64,000 nt of DNA from Opitutia bacterium (GCA_947453335.1 CANGFP010000002.1:1-64000), one strand, 5' to 3'. Counted from the first letter of the stretch, positions 28,345 to 37,385 are shown. The notes: generated by a model from the sequence alone, not told the origin. A program made the numbers and translations.

Positions 28345-29153
28345 AGAACGGGACCATCGATGATTTCCTCAGAAGTTTTTCCTGTGTGATCATAACGGGC
28401 GCTTCCTCCGGCATTGGCCGCGCGATTCTCTCGCGCATCTATGATTCTGGGACGTCCGCGCAGGTGTTCAACCTTTCCCGCACCGCCCCGGAGGGGGTGC
28501 CGAATACCTGCAAGCTGACTCACCTTACCTGCGACCTCTCCCAACCCGCTCAGATCGAGGAAGTTGTCGCCGGATTACGGAAACTAATGCCGGCAGAAGG
28601 CAGGATTCTGCTCGTTAATAACAGCGGCTTCGGCGCCTACGGCGAGTTCCCGGCGCCGGACCTGGACCACACGCTCAAGATGGTCGACGTCAACGTGCGC
28701 GCGCCGGTGCAGCTCACGGGCCTGCTCTGGGACGAGCTCAAGCGCCGCGGCGGACAGGTCGCGACGGTCGCTTCGCTCGCGGGCTACCAACCGACGCCGC
28801 TGATGACGACGTACGCCGCGACGAAGGCGTTCATGCTGCATTGGAGCATCGCGCTCGACGCCGAAGCGAAGCCCTACGGCGTGCGTTGCGTCGCGATCTG
28901 CCCCGGCCCGGTCTCCACGAACTTCTCCAAGGCCGCGGGCTTCTCCGGCCCGACCGGCCTTGGCGGCCAGACGGCCGAAGCCTGCGTCGACGAAGCGTTG
29001 CGCGCGATGGCCAAGGCCCGCCCGCAAGTCATCCCCGGATGGAAGAACCGCCTGCTCGGCATGTTCAGCGCGCGGTTGCCCAAGCCGTGGGCCGCGGCCA
29101 TCGGCCTGCGGATGATCCGGCGCCTGCGGCTCGACCGCTTCGTGCGGCGCTGA
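28338..29153 (+). CDS. Short-chain dehydrogenase/reductase
   Basis: This 271-residue classical SDR oxidises or reduces an unknown substrate with NAD(P)H. It has the dinucleotide loop TGASSGIGRA (near residue 20), NNSGFGAYG in place of NNAG, a catalytic Ser in VASLAGYQPT, and the YAATK motif with catalytic Tyr and Lys. The C-terminal 50 residues include a basic segment that may associate with membrane. The first 290 bases have clearly less G+C-biased codons than the rest of the gene. It is divergent from hpf and directly abuts convergent recN with no gap. Confidence 0.9.
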   Translation: MSKNGTIDDFLRSFSCVIITGASSGIGRAILSRIYDSGTSAQVFNLSRTAPEGVPNTCKLTHLTCDLSQPAQIEEVVAGLRKLMPAEGRILLVNNSGFGAYGEFPAPDLDHTLKMVDVNVRAPVQLTGLLWDELKRRGGQVATVASLAGYQPTPLMTTYAATKAFMLHWSIALDAEAKPYGVRCVAICPGPVSTNFSKAAGFSGPTGLGGQTAEACVDEALRAMAKARPQVIPGWKNRLLGMFSARLPKPWAAAIGLRMIRRLRLDRFVRR

Positions 29154-30818
29154 TCAACCCTCGGCGGACGCCAGCAGTTCGCGGGCGTGCGACAGGGCGA
29201 CCTTGCTCGCGCGGTCGCCGAGCATGCGCGCGAGCTCGGACTCTCGGTCCTTGCGCTTCGCGTGGACGGGCGCGATGGCCACGGTCGTGGAACGGTCGTC
29301 CTGGGTCTTGGTGACCACGAGATGGGCGTGGCCCAACGCGGCGACCTGCGGCAGGTGCGTGACGCAGAAGACCTGGTGGCCCGCTCCGAGCGCGGCGAGC
29401 TCGCGGCCGACCTGCGCGCCGATCTCGCCGCCGACGTTGGCGTCGACCTCGTCGAAGACCAGCACCGGCGTCCGGTCGACCGCGGCCAGCACCGTCTTGA
29501 GGGCGAGCATCACGCGCGCGGCTTCGCCGCTGGAGGCGATCTGGTCGAGCGGCAGCAGGTCCTGGCCGGCGTTGGGGCAGAACAGGAAACGGACCGCGTC
29601 GGCGCCCTGTGGACCCAGTTCGGCGGCGGCGACCTCGATGCGGAGATCGGCCTTCCGGAAGCCCAGCGCACCGAGCATCTTCCGGGCGGCGGCCGCGAGC
29701 TTGTCCGCGGCCTTGGCGCGCGCGGCGTGGAGCGCATCCGCCTGCCTGCGCAGCTCCTTCTCGACCTGGGCGGCTTCGGCGCGGAACTTCGCCACGCGGG
29801 CCTCGACGTCGCCCTGGGAAAGCAGCCGGCGGCCGATCGCGTCGCGCTTGGCGCGGACGCTGGCGGCGTCCGGGCCGTACTTGCGGCGGAACTCGAGCCA
29901 CAGGTTCATCTTGGCGTCGAGTTCGGCGGCGGACTCATCGTCTTCGGACAGACCTCGCGCCAAGCGCGCGTAGTCGGCGCGGATATCCTCTGCCTCGGCG
30001 GCCAAGGCATGCAGACGATCGCGCAGCCCCGTCGCTTCCTCGTCGATGCGGGCCACGTCTTCGGCGGCCTTCAGCAGCTTCGGCAGGACCTCACCCAAGC
30101 CATCGGCACCGAGACCGGCGTCTAGCTGCCCGAGCAAAGCCCCGAGCTCCTGCGCACGGGACGACCGGGCATGGTCGCGTTCGAGCTTGGCGATGGCTTC
30201 ATCGGCGAGATCCAACGACCCCAGCTTCTCCAGCTGCGAACGCAGGAACGCCTCTTCGTCCTCGGATAGCCTCTCGGCTCCGGCCGCTTCCTCGGCGCCG
30301 CGGAGCAGGTCGAGCCGACGACGCCAGCCGGCGCGGTAGTCGGCGAGGGCCTTGCCCAAGCCCGCGTGCAGGTCGAGCATCGCCAGCTGCGTCTCGGGAC
30401 GCATCAGCTTCTGCGGCTCTCCAGGCCCATGGAAATCGATCCACAGCTCGCCGAGCTGCTGGAGCTGGACGAGCGTGGCGGCGCCGCCGTTGACGGAGAT
30501 GCGACCGGCCTTGGAGGCATGGACCGAGCGCTTCAGCAGCAGGAGGCCGTCGTCGCACGCCGGGAGGTCGAGGGACTCGAGCAAGGAGGCGAAGCGGGCA
30601 TCCGCCCCGATCTCGAGCTCGGCCTCGACCACGCATTCGTCGGCGCCCTTGCGCACGACCGTCTTCGCGACGCGATGGCCGGCGAGCAGCGACAGCGCGC
30701 CCAGCAGCACGGATTTCCCGGCGCCGGTCTCGCCGGTCACGACGGTGAAACCGGGGCCCAGCTCGAGTTCGGCGCGATCCATCAAGGCGAGGTCGCGGAT
30801 GACGAGGCGGCGGATCAT
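29154..30818 (-). CDS. recN: DNA repair protein RecN
   Basis: RecN is an SMC-like ATPase that acts early in double-strand-break repair. The start at 30818 (MIRRLVIRDLALMDRAELEL) gives 554 residues, the normal size. Walker A GETGAGKSVLL is near residue 35. Two coiled-coil arms (about 150-350) flank a hinge-like middle. The C-terminal head has ASSGEAARVMLALK as ABC signature and LVFDEVDANVGG as Walker B, followed by CVTHLPQVAALGHAH. Its start overlaps the yggS stop, so repair and PLP-homeostasis genes are coupled. No LexA-type box was identified. Confidence 0.96.
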   Translation of the reverse strand: MIRRLVIRDLALMDRAELELGPGFTVVTGETGAGKSVLLGALSLLAGHRVAKTVVRKGADECVVEAELEIGADARFASLLESLDLPACDDGLLLLKRSVHASKAGRISVNGGAATLVQLQQLGELWIDFHGPGEPQKLMRPETQLAMLDLHAGLGKALADYRAGWRRRLDLLRGAEEAAGAERLSEDEEAFLRSQLEKLGSLDLADEAIAKLERDHARSSRAQELGALLGQLDAGLGADGLGEVLPKLLKAAEDVARIDEEATGLRDRLHALAAEAEDIRADYARLARGLSEDDESAAELDAKMNLWLEFRRKYGPDAASVRAKRDAIGRRLLSQGDVEARVAKFRAEAAQVEKELRRQADALHAARAKAADKLAAAARKMLGALGFRKADLRIEVAAAELGPQGADAVRFLFCPNAGQDLLPLDQIASSGEAARVMLALKTVLAAVDRTPVLVFDEVDANVGGEIGAQVGRELAALGAGHQVFCVTHLPQVAALGHAHLVVTKTQDDRSTTVAIAPVHAKRKDRESELARMLGDRASKVALSHARELLASAEG

Positions 30819-31513
30819 GGCGCGGGACGGGAACCGTAGAGGGCGGAGCCGACGCGGACGCAGGTCGAGCCTTCGGCGACGGCCAGCTCCAGGTCGCCGC
30901 TCATGCCCATCGAAAGTTCGGGCAAGCGGACGCCGAAACGGGTCTCCAGACCATCGCGGCACCGACGCAGCTCAGCGAAGGTGCGACGCGCCACGGCGGG
31001 GTCGTCGGACAGCGGGGCGATGGCCATGAGCCCGACCACCTTGAGGGAACGATGCGGCAGCAAGGCCTCGAGCACGGCCGGCGCCTCCGCGAGGTCGCAA
31101 CCGAACTTCGCAGGGTCGTCGCCCGAATTGACCTGCACGTAGACCTCGCGGGTCAGCCCGAGTTCGGTCGCGAGGCGGCCGAGCCGGGCGGCCAATTCGG
31201 CGGAATCCACGGACTGCAGCACGTCGAAGGCCTGGAGGGCTTGCTTGGCCTTGTTGGACTGGAGGTGCCCGATCAGCTCCCAACGCAGCCCAGCGGGCGA
31301 CTGAGGCCGCTTCAAGGCCGCCTCCTGGACGCGGTTCTCGCCAACGGACGCCAACCCGAAACGATGGGCGTATTCGGCCGCCTCAAAGGGGTGGGTTTTC
31401 GTCACCGGCAGCAGGCGCACGGAAGCAGGCGCGCGCCCGGCGGCGGCGCAGGCCAGGCGGATGCGCTCCAAAACGGTGTCACAACGGGCGGAAAACTGGT
31501 CGTAGGTGACCAT
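30815..31513 (-). CDS. yggS: YggS-family pyridoxal phosphate homeostasis protein
   Basis: This 232-residue alanine-racemase-like barrel binds PLP and buffers its level in the cell. The PLP Lys is in LLPVTKTHP near residue 45. Other family motifs are GENRVQEA, WELIGHLQSNKAK, LQSVDS, and the C-terminal SMGMSGDLELAVAEGSTCVRVGSALYG. The ATG at 31513 is chosen because a candidate promoter ends only a few bases before it, which would make a leaderless mRNA. It is followed by recN with an ATGA overlap. Confidence 0.95.
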   Translation of the reverse strand: MVTYDQFSARCDTVLERIRLACAAAGRAPASVRLLPVTKTHPFEAAEYAHRFGLASVGENRVQEAALKRPQSPAGLRWELIGHLQSNKAKQALQAFDVLQSVDSAELAARLGRLATELGLTREVYVQVNSGDDPAKFGCDLAEAPAVLEALLPHRSLKVVGLMAIAPLSDDPAVARRTFAELRRCRDGLETRFGVRLPELSMGMSGDLELAVAEGSTCVRVGSALYGSRPAP

Positions 31514-31519
31514 TTGAGC

Positions 31520-31549
31520 AGTATGTGCACCCTTACCTCCGGGAGTCAA
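31520..31549 (-). promoter_or_regulatory. Candidate yggS-recN promoter, leaderless
   Basis: On the minus strand TTGACT (31544-31549) is followed after 18 bases by CATACT (31520-31525), a four-of-six -10 match. Only six bases lie between the -10 and the ATG at 31513, so transcription would start at or next to the start codon. Confidence 0.45.
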
Positions 31550-31606
31550 TGTCTGCTATCGGCCTAAAACAGCCGTTTTAAGGACTTTCGATAAGACCAT
31601 CTACAC

Positions 31607-31636
31607 TTGAAGGAACCTTCCATAAGTTTTAATAAT
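31607..31636 (+). promoter_or_regulatory. Candidate LysR-gene promoter overlapping an inverted repeat
   Basis: TTGAAG (31607-31612) and AATAAT (31631-31636) are 18 bases apart, in an A+T-richer patch that stands out from the surroundings. The inverted repeat GAAGG-AA-CCTTC (31609-31620) covers the -35, as an autorepressor site would. A second small inverted repeat, AAAAC-AGCC-GTTTT, lies at 31566-31579 between this gene and yggS. Confidence 0.45.
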
Positions 31637-31652
31637 CATATCCCTTTCCGCC

Positions 31653-32558
31653 ATGCACATCGAGAACCTCAAGATTTTCCGGGACCTCGTAGACAACGAA
31701 AGCTTCTCCAAGGCCGCCAAGCTGAACGCCATCACCCAGTCGGCCGTGAGCCAGCAGCTCCGCTCGATGGAGAAGCACTTCAACGTGCTCATCGTCGACC
31801 GCAGCCAGAAGCAGTTCCGCCTCACGCGCGAAGGCCGCAGCCTGTACGAGGCCTCCAAGGACATCCTCAACCGCTACGAGCAGGTCGCCAGCGAGATGCA
31901 GGAGATGCGCAAGGTCGTCAGCGGGACCGTCCACGTCTCGACCATCGTCTCGATCGGCCTGCACGAGCTGCCGCCCTACGTGAAGCGCTTCATGCAGGAG
32001 TTCCCCCACGTCAACGTGCGCGTCGAGTACCGCCGCTCCAACCTCGTCTACGAGGACGTGGTCTCGAGCGCCGTCGACTTCGGCCTCGTCGCCTTCCCGC
32101 AGAAGTACCGGCAGGTCGAGATCATCCCGTTCATGGAGGACCAGCTCGTCGCCATCTGCGCGCCGAAGCACAAGTTCGCCTCGAAGAAGGAGATCGAGCT
32201 CGCCGACCTGCAGGGCTGCAAGTTCATCGGCTTCGACCAGGACATCCCGACCCGCAAGGCCCTCGACCAGTTCTTCCGCGAACAGCGCCTCGAGCTCGAA
32301 CCGTCGATGGAGTTCGACAACATCGAGACGCTCAAGCGCGCGGTCGAGGTCGACGCCGGCGTGGCCCTCGTGCCCGAAGGCACCATCCGCTCGGAGATCG
32401 AACAGGGCACGCTCGTGAAGCTGCGCCTGCGCGACCGCCGCGTGGCCCGCCCGCTGGCCATCCTGCACCGCAAGGGCCGCGTGCTGACGCCGGCGATGAA
32501 GCGCTTCCTGGCGCTCATGCTGAACGGCCTGAACGGCAAGGCCGCCGAAGGCGCCTAA
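31653..32558 (+). CDS. LysR-type transcriptional regulator
   Basis: This 301-residue protein has the N-terminal winged helix-turn-helix of LysR regulators (residues 3-60: FRDLVDNESFSKAAKLNAITQ, cut to its key part FSKAAKLN-ITQSAVSQQLR). A periplasmic-binding-protein-like effector domain follows from about residue 90. It opens with VSTIVSIGLHELPPYVKRFM. The overall look is of the CysB/CbbR/CysL branch, but the effector is unknown. It stands alone between the divergent yggS gene and a convergent membrane-protein gene, so its targets are not revealed by context beyond probable self-control. Confidence 0.93.
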   Translation: MHIENLKIFRDLVDNESFSKAAKLNAITQSAVSQQLRSMEKHFNVLIVDRSQKQFRLTREGRSLYEASKDILNRYEQVASEMQEMRKVVSGTVHVSTIVSIGLHELPPYVKRFMQEFPHVNVRVEYRRSNLVYEDVVSSAVDFGLVAFPQKYRQVEIIPFMEDQLVAICAPKHKFASKKEIELADLQGCKFIGFDQDIPTRKALDQFFREQRLELEPSMEFDNIETLKRAVEVDAGVALVPEGTIRSEIEQGTLVKLRLRDRRVARPLAILHRKGRVLTPAMKRFLALMLNGLNGKAAEGA

Positions 32559-32561
32559 GGG

Positions 32562-33167
32562 CTAGACCCGGGCGGACCGCTCGAGGCGACGCACCAACGC
32601 GAAGCCCGGGAGCGCCTGCGCGACCAGGAAACCGAGGCCGACCCAGAGGAGCGCGTCGCGGTCCGCGCCCGTGAGCGCCGTCGCCGCCAAGCCCCACCAA
32701 AGGCAGGCGCCGACCAGGGGTTCGGGCGCGCGCTTCAGGCTCGCGCGCGCGAGCGACCACGCCCCGAACAGCGAAGCCGCCAAGCCGGCGGCGACCGCGG
32801 CCGAGAGATGCCCCAATCCAAAATGGGCGTAGAGCAGGAACCCTTGGGCCACGAGCAAGCCACCGAGGATCGCCGTGCTGACGCGGAACTGGTGCGGGAA
32901 GAGCGCGAACCGCGCGCGATGGGCCCGGAGGTACAGGAGCGTGGCGACCGCGGCCATGGCCAAGGTGAGCGACCAGATGTAACGCAGCCCGCTGATGGGC
33001 ATGCCGAACCTGTCGATGGCCCATTGCGCCAGGAAGCACTTCGCCAGGATCAAGGACCACAGCGCGCCCAACCGATCGACGACGACGGCCTCCCGATAGG
33101 CGCGCTCCACCCCCAGGGCGAGCTCCGTCGCGGGACCCGCAGGCAAGGAGGAAGACGACGGCGCCAT
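32562..33167 (-). CDS. Integral membrane protein of unknown function
   Basis: This 201-residue protein has about five hydrophobic segments: roughly residues 32-50, 66-82, 96-114, 120-140 and 150-195. I recognise no domain. The N-terminal 30 residues are hydrophilic. Short basic loops (RAHRARF, RASLKRAPE) suggest cytoplasmic turns. The end is a basic LVRRLERSARV tail. It lies between a convergent LysR gene and the 3' end of the next minus-strand gene, about 60 bases upstream. Confidence 0.65.
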   Translation of the reverse strand: MAPSSSSLPAGPATELALGVERAYREAVVVDRLGALWSLILAKCFLAQWAIDRFGMPISGLRYIWSLTLAMAAVATLLYLRAHRARFALFPHQFRVSTAILGGLLVAQGFLLYAHFGLGHLSAAVAAGLAASLFGAWSLARASLKRAPEPLVGACLWWGLAATALTGADRDALLWVGLGFLVAQALPGFALVRRLERSARV

Positions 33168-33225
33168 GGCTAGGGCTCACCGTGCAGGCTTCCCGCGGGC
33201 CTGCAACCTCCGCGGTGGGTTTGGC

Positions 33226-34674
33226 TCAAGCCGTCCAGAGCTTGGTGCGCTTGATCTCCGCCGCGACCGCGGGCGGCACTTCCTGCTCCCAGCCGACGTA
33301 GCCCTGCCGGATGCGCTCCGCCAAGGTGCGCGGCTGGCAGGCCAAGGCCTGCGGGCTCGCCCCGGTGATGGGGACCAGGAACCCGTTGTTGCGGAGATGC
33401 TCGAAGAGGCCGGCGACCTTCGGACGCACCTGCACGTCCGCCGCCGTGACGACCGAGTCCAGCGGCACCTGGTACGTCTCGGGGAAGCAGACCAGGCAGG
33501 CCACCGGGTCGGCCACGAGCCGACGCAGCTGGTCGCCGCGCATCGGGTAGACCATCACGCTCACGCCGTCCTTGAAGAGCCGTCCGCAGGCCTCCAGCAC
33601 CCCGCCCTCGAGGTGCGCGTAGTGGGCGGGGTTGAAGAGGTCCACGAGGTTGTTCATCCCGGCGATGAGCGTGACGTCCCCGGTCGTGTGCAAGCGGAAG
33701 TAGGCCGGAAGCCGGTACCAGCCGCGATGGCGCGTGACGAGCAGCGGGCGGCCCACAGCGGCGACGAGCCCGATGCGGGCCACGATCTCCTCCTCGGGGC
33801 TGCTCTCCTGCCCGACGCACATCTCGTAGAGGGTCACGGTGTCCGGCGTCGGCGGGCGGGCGCGCTGCGCGCAGCCGATCATGTCCTCGTTGACGAGCGA
33901 CAAGGGCCGGAAAGTCCCGCGCGCGACCAGCACGGATTTCTTGTAGAAGAACTCGCCGGCGACCGCGGGGGCGCCGCGCTCGTCGAAGACGACCGCGTCG
34001 GTGAGGCCGAGGCGGACGAGGCGCACCAGCGCCGTCCGGTTGTCGAACCCGGGGAAGGCCGGACCGCTGAAGTGCGCGAAGTCGACCTCGACGCGGCCGG
34101 AGCCGACGTCCTCGACGATGGCCTGGACGAACTCGTCAACCGAGGAACGGCGATGCAGCGCGGCGTGCACGAGGTTGACCCCGACCATGCCGAGGGCGTC
34201 CTGCTGGCGGCCCGCGTCGCGGTCCCAGAGGCGCAGGTGCAGGATGACGTCGCTGGGCTCGGCGCCTGGTTCGGCCTGGAAGCGCATGCCCATCCAAGAA
34301 TGCCCTTGGCCGCGGCCGTCGTGCGGCGTCGTCGCGACGGTGTCGGCGAAGGCGAAGAAGCGCGTCTGCCCGCCGCGCTCGGAGGCCAGGCGGTCGACGA
34401 GCAGGCCGTATTCGTGCCCCATCATCTGCTCCAGCCGTTCGCGGGAGACGTACCGCTTGGGGTGCCCGTAGATCGCGTCGCTGACCCGCATGTCGTAGGC
34501 CGACATGCTCTTCGCGACGGTGCCCGAGGCCCCGCCGGCCTTGAAGAAGTGCCGGACGACCTCCTGGCCGGCGCCGATCTCAGCGAAGACCCCGTAGGCG
34601 GTCCGGTCAAGGTTGATGGCCAGCGCCTTGCGGGCGGTCACCGCGCCGGGCTGCTCTTGGGTGATCTCGGACAT
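33226..34674 (-). CDS. Conserved 482-residue protein of unknown function
   Basis: The gene encodes a soluble-looking 482-residue protein. The strongly conserved-looking blocks are at the N-terminus: ALAINLDRTAYGVFAEIGAG, EVVRHFFKAGGASGTVAKSM, SAYDMRVSDAIYG and RFFAFADTVATTPHDGRG. I recall this family being annotated in some genomes as a nicotinamide-mononucleotide adenylyltransferase or a TonB-dependent receptor. Neither fits: there is no HxGH nucleotidyltransferase loop, no signal peptide and no barrel. The central part (LIAGMNNLVDLFNPAHYAHL) also looks enzyme-like. Function is therefore open. It is divergent from sppA. Confidence 0.75.
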   Translation of the reverse strand: MSEITQEQPGAVTARKALAINLDRTAYGVFAEIGAGQEVVRHFFKAGGASGTVAKSMSAYDMRVSDAIYGHPKRYVSRERLEQMMGHEYGLLVDRLASERGGQTRFFAFADTVATTPHDGRGQGHSWMGMRFQAEPGAEPSDVILHLRLWDRDAGRQQDALGMVGVNLVHAALHRRSSVDEFVQAIVEDVGSGRVEVDFAHFSGPAFPGFDNRTALVRLVRLGLTDAVVFDERGAPAVAGEFFYKKSVLVARGTFRPLSLVNEDMIGCAQRARPPTPDTVTLYEMCVGQESSPEEEIVARIGLVAAVGRPLLVTRHRGWYRLPAYFRLHTTGDVTLIAGMNNLVDLFNPAHYAHLEGGVLEACGRLFKDGVSVMVYPMRGDQLRRLVADPVACLVCFPETYQVPLDSVVTAADVQVRPKVAGLFEHLRNNGFLVPITGASPQALACQPRTLAERIRQGYVGWEQEVPPAVAAEIKRTKLWTA

Positions 34675-34796
34675 GCGGCCAAGCTAGCCGAGGCGCGGGG
34701 CGGAAACGAGCGGAAAGGGGCGGCGGCGTGGAGACTTTGGATTGGCGAAACATAGGCGACACGGCACAGTTTCAGGCACACCCGCCAGCCCCTGCC

Positions 34797-36605
34797 ATGA
34801 AAGATTTCCTCAAGTCGGTCCTCGCCTCCGCCCTCGGCACCTTCATCGCCGGCCTGGGCGTCTGCTTCCTGATGTTCGTCCTGCTCGTGGGGCTCGTGAG
34901 CTCGAGCGGCGGCCAACCCGCGGGGACGCCCGTCGCGGTGAAGCCGAAGACGATGCTGGTCATCGGCAACGGCCTCGCGATCAACGACACGCCGGCCCAC
35001 GGTACGCCGGGCCTGTCGAGCCTCCTCGGTGGCGTCTCGATGCCCGAGGTCGACCTGTGGCGGGCGCTGGAGGCGATCGACCTCGCGGCCAAGGACCCGA
35101 ACATCGCCGGCCTGCTCGTCGCCGGGGACCTCGAAGCGGGCTTCGTGCAGCTGAACGAGCTGCGCCAGGCCATCGTCAGGTTCAAGGAGAGCAAGAAGCC
35201 CGTGGTCGGCTGGACCGAGAACTCCACCCAACGCGACTACTACCTGATCAGCGCGGCGGACAAGGTCTACATGCATCCGGCCGGCGAGCTCGAGCTCAAG
35301 GGGCTCTCCTCCTCGCACCTCTACTACGGCGAGACGCTGAAGCTGCTCGGCGTCGGCGTGCAGGTCACGAAGGTCGGCAAGTACAAGTCGGCCGTCGAAC
35401 CCTACATCGGCGACAAGATGAGCGAACCGGCGCGCGAACAGACCGAACTGCTGCTCGGCGGCGTCTGGAAGAAGCTGCTCGCCGACGTGGCCCTCTCCCG
35501 CAAGGTGACCATCGCCTCGCTGACCCGCGCCGCGGACGCCGCGGGCGTCTACGGCGCCGAGAAGGCGCAGGCGCTCAAGCTGGTCGACGGCCTGCGGCAA
35601 CGCGACGAGCTCGTCGCCGAACTGCGCAAGCTCGGCGTCGGCGCCGACGAGTCGGGCGCGTCCTTCCGCCAGGTCTCCTTGGCCAAGTACGCCCACAAGG
35701 TCTCCCTGCCCCGGCACGGCGGCCGCGTCGCCGTCGTCTACGCCGAAGGCGAGATCGTCGACGGCTGGGGCGGCAACGATGACATCGGCGGCGACCGCCT
35801 GGCCCGCGACCTGCGCGAGCTCCGCGCCGATCCGCTGGTGCGCGCGGTCGTCCTCCGCGTCAACAGCCCGGGCGGGTCGGCCTTCGCCAGCGACGTGATC
35901 GCGCGCGAGGTCGGCCTGCTGCGCCAGAAGGGCATCCCCGTGGTGGTCTCGATGGGCGACCTCGCGGCGAGCGGCGGCTACTACATCGCCGCGCGCGGGT
36001 CCGTCATCATGGCCGACCCCGCGACCATCACCGGCTCGATCGGCGTCTTCGGCCTGCACTTCAACTACCAGGAGCTCGCCAAGAAGGTGAACCTCGGGAC
36101 CGACGGCGTGAAGACCAACCGCTACGCCGACCTCTTCGCCATGGACCACGTCGCGACGCCCGAGGAGATGGCCGTCGTCCAGGCGTCCGTCGACGCGGTC
36201 TACGAGGAGTTCCTCAAGGTCGTGGCCGAAGGCCGCAAGATGGACCGCGACAGCGTGCATGAGGTCGCGCAAGGCCGCGTCTGGCTGGGCCTGAACGCCC
36301 GCGAGAAGAAGCTCGTCGACAAGTTCGGGGGGCTGCGCGACGCGATCGCCGAAGCCCAGCGTCTGGCGAACCTCAAGGACATCGAGCTCATCCAGGTCCC
36401 GGCGCTCCATTCAGGCCGCGAGAACGTGCTGCAGAAGCTGCTCTCCGAAGACGGCAACGAGGCCCCGCTCTTCGCTCGCCTGCAGGCCAAGGACCCCGCC
36501 CTGCTCTTCCTCCGGAGCCACGCCGAGGTGCTCAAGGCCGTGCGTTCCCTGAACGACCCGCGCGGCGTCTACCTCAGCTGTCCGGTGCGCGGCTTCGGCC
36601 GCTGA
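34797..36605 (+). CDS. sppA: Signal peptide peptidase SppA, 67K type
   Basis: SppA is a membrane-anchored serine protease that degrades released signal peptides. The start at 34797 (MKDFLKSVLASALG) places one membrane helix at residues 15-40. The 602-residue length fits the tandem-domain Gram-negative form. The catalytic Lys should be in the first half (KVGKYKSAVEPYIG, near residue 200) and the nucleophile Ser in the second (GDLAASGGYYIAA, near residue 390). NSPGGSAFASDVI and ITGSIGVFGLHFNY flank the active site. The C-terminal 60 residues are variable. Promoter and leader lie in the 122-base gap to the divergent gene. Confidence 0.95.
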   Translation: MKDFLKSVLASALGTFIAGLGVCFLMFVLLVGLVSSSGGQPAGTPVAVKPKTMLVIGNGLAINDTPAHGTPGLSSLLGGVSMPEVDLWRALEAIDLAAKDPNIAGLLVAGDLEAGFVQLNELRQAIVRFKESKKPVVGWTENSTQRDYYLISAADKVYMHPAGELELKGLSSSHLYYGETLKLLGVGVQVTKVGKYKSAVEPYIGDKMSEPAREQTELLLGGVWKKLLADVALSRKVTIASLTRAADAAGVYGAEKAQALKLVDGLRQRDELVAELRKLGVGADESGASFRQVSLAKYAHKVSLPRHGGRVAVVYAEGEIVDGWGGNDDIGGDRLARDLRELRADPLVRAVVLRVNSPGGSAFASDVIAREVGLLRQKGIPVVVSMGDLAASGGYYIAARGSVIMADPATITGSIGVFGLHFNYQELAKKVNLGTDGVKTNRYADLFAMDHVATPEEMAVVQASVDAVYEEFLKVVAEGRKMDRDSVHEVAQGRVWLGLNAREKKLVDKFGGLRDAIAEAQRLANLKDIELIQVPALHSGRENVLQKLLSEDGNEAPLFARLQAKDPALLFLRSHAEVLKAVRSLNDPRGVYLSCPVRGFGR

Positions 36606-36611
36606 GCCGAC

Positions 36612-37385
36612 TCAGGGCTGCCTGGGCGCCTGGGCCTTGGCCTCGGGCATCCACTGCCGCAGCTGGCGGACGCGCGTCTCGTCCGCCGGGTGCGTGGACA
36701 GGAACTCGGCGGGCTTGTTGCCGCCCGCCTTGGAGAAGCGCTGCCAGAACGCCGGAGCGGCCTCCGGGTTGTAGCCGGCGCGGGCCATGAAGATCAGGCC
36801 GAGGTGGTCGGCCTCGGATTCGTGCGAGCGGCTGAAAGGCAGGAGGACGCCGAACTGGCTGCCGAGGCCGAAGCCGGCCATCCAGGCCTGGCGCGTCTGG
36901 GCGGACTTGTTCTTGGTCGCCTCATCCACCGCGACGGCGCCCATCTGGACGAGGAGGCCCTGCGAGATGCGTTCGCTGCTGTGCTGGCAAAGGACGTGGG
37001 AGACCTCGTGCCCAAGGATGACCGCGATGTCGTCGTCGGTCGGGGCATAGGGGAACATCCCGACGTTGAAGCCGATCTTGCCGCCGGGCATCGCGAAGGC
37101 GTTGGGGCTCTTGTCGTCGATCACGGCGAACTGCCACTGGGCGGCCGGAGGCAGCACGCCGGCGCGGTCCTCCTTGCGCGCCGCCGCGACGATGCTCAGG
37201 CCGACGCGCCTGACCTGCGCGAGGCGCGGATCGTTCGGCAGCTTCTTCATCTTCGCGAACTCCCCGGCCGCCATGGAGGCGACCTCGGAGTTGCTGACGA
37301 AGTTGATCTGCGAGCGGCCGGTCCCGGGGACCGTCTCGCAACCCGCGCAGAGCAGGCCGAGGAGGAGGCAGAGCGGAAGTCTCAT
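36612..37385 (-). CDS. M48-family metalloprotease, probable lipoprotein
   Basis: This 257-residue zinc protease resembles LoiP/YcaL, which act on outer-membrane proteins. A short signal sequence ends LLCAGC, a loose lipobox with Cys near residue 16. The zinc motif HEVSH is near residue 127 (VILGHEVSHVLCQH), and the third ligand is the Glu of SHESEADHLGL. The substrate-binding strand NAFAMPGGKIGFNVG precedes them. It lies 37 bases after the wzc-like gene on the same strand, so it may be transcribed with the export cluster. It is convergent with sppA. Confidence 0.93.
   Translation of the reverse strand: MRLPLCLLLGLLCAGCETVPGTGRSQINFVSNSEVASMAAGEFAKMKKLPNDPRLAQVRRVGLSIVAAARKEDRAGVLPPAAQWQFAVIDDKSPNAFAMPGGKIGFNVGMFPYAPTDDDIAVILGHEVSHVLCQHSSERISQGLLVQMGAVAVDEATKNKSAQTRQAWMAGFGLGSQFGVLLPFSRSHESEADHLGLIFMARAGYNPEAAPAFWQRFSKAGGNKPAEFLSTHPADETRVRQLRQWMPEAKAQAPRQP

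Noticed and set aside
33178-33217. Nested inverted repeat (GCAGGC/GCCTGC inside CACCG/CGGTG) upstream of the minus-strand 201-aa gene
   Set aside because: It has no T-run on either strand and weak outer pairing, so I could not call it a terminator or an operator.
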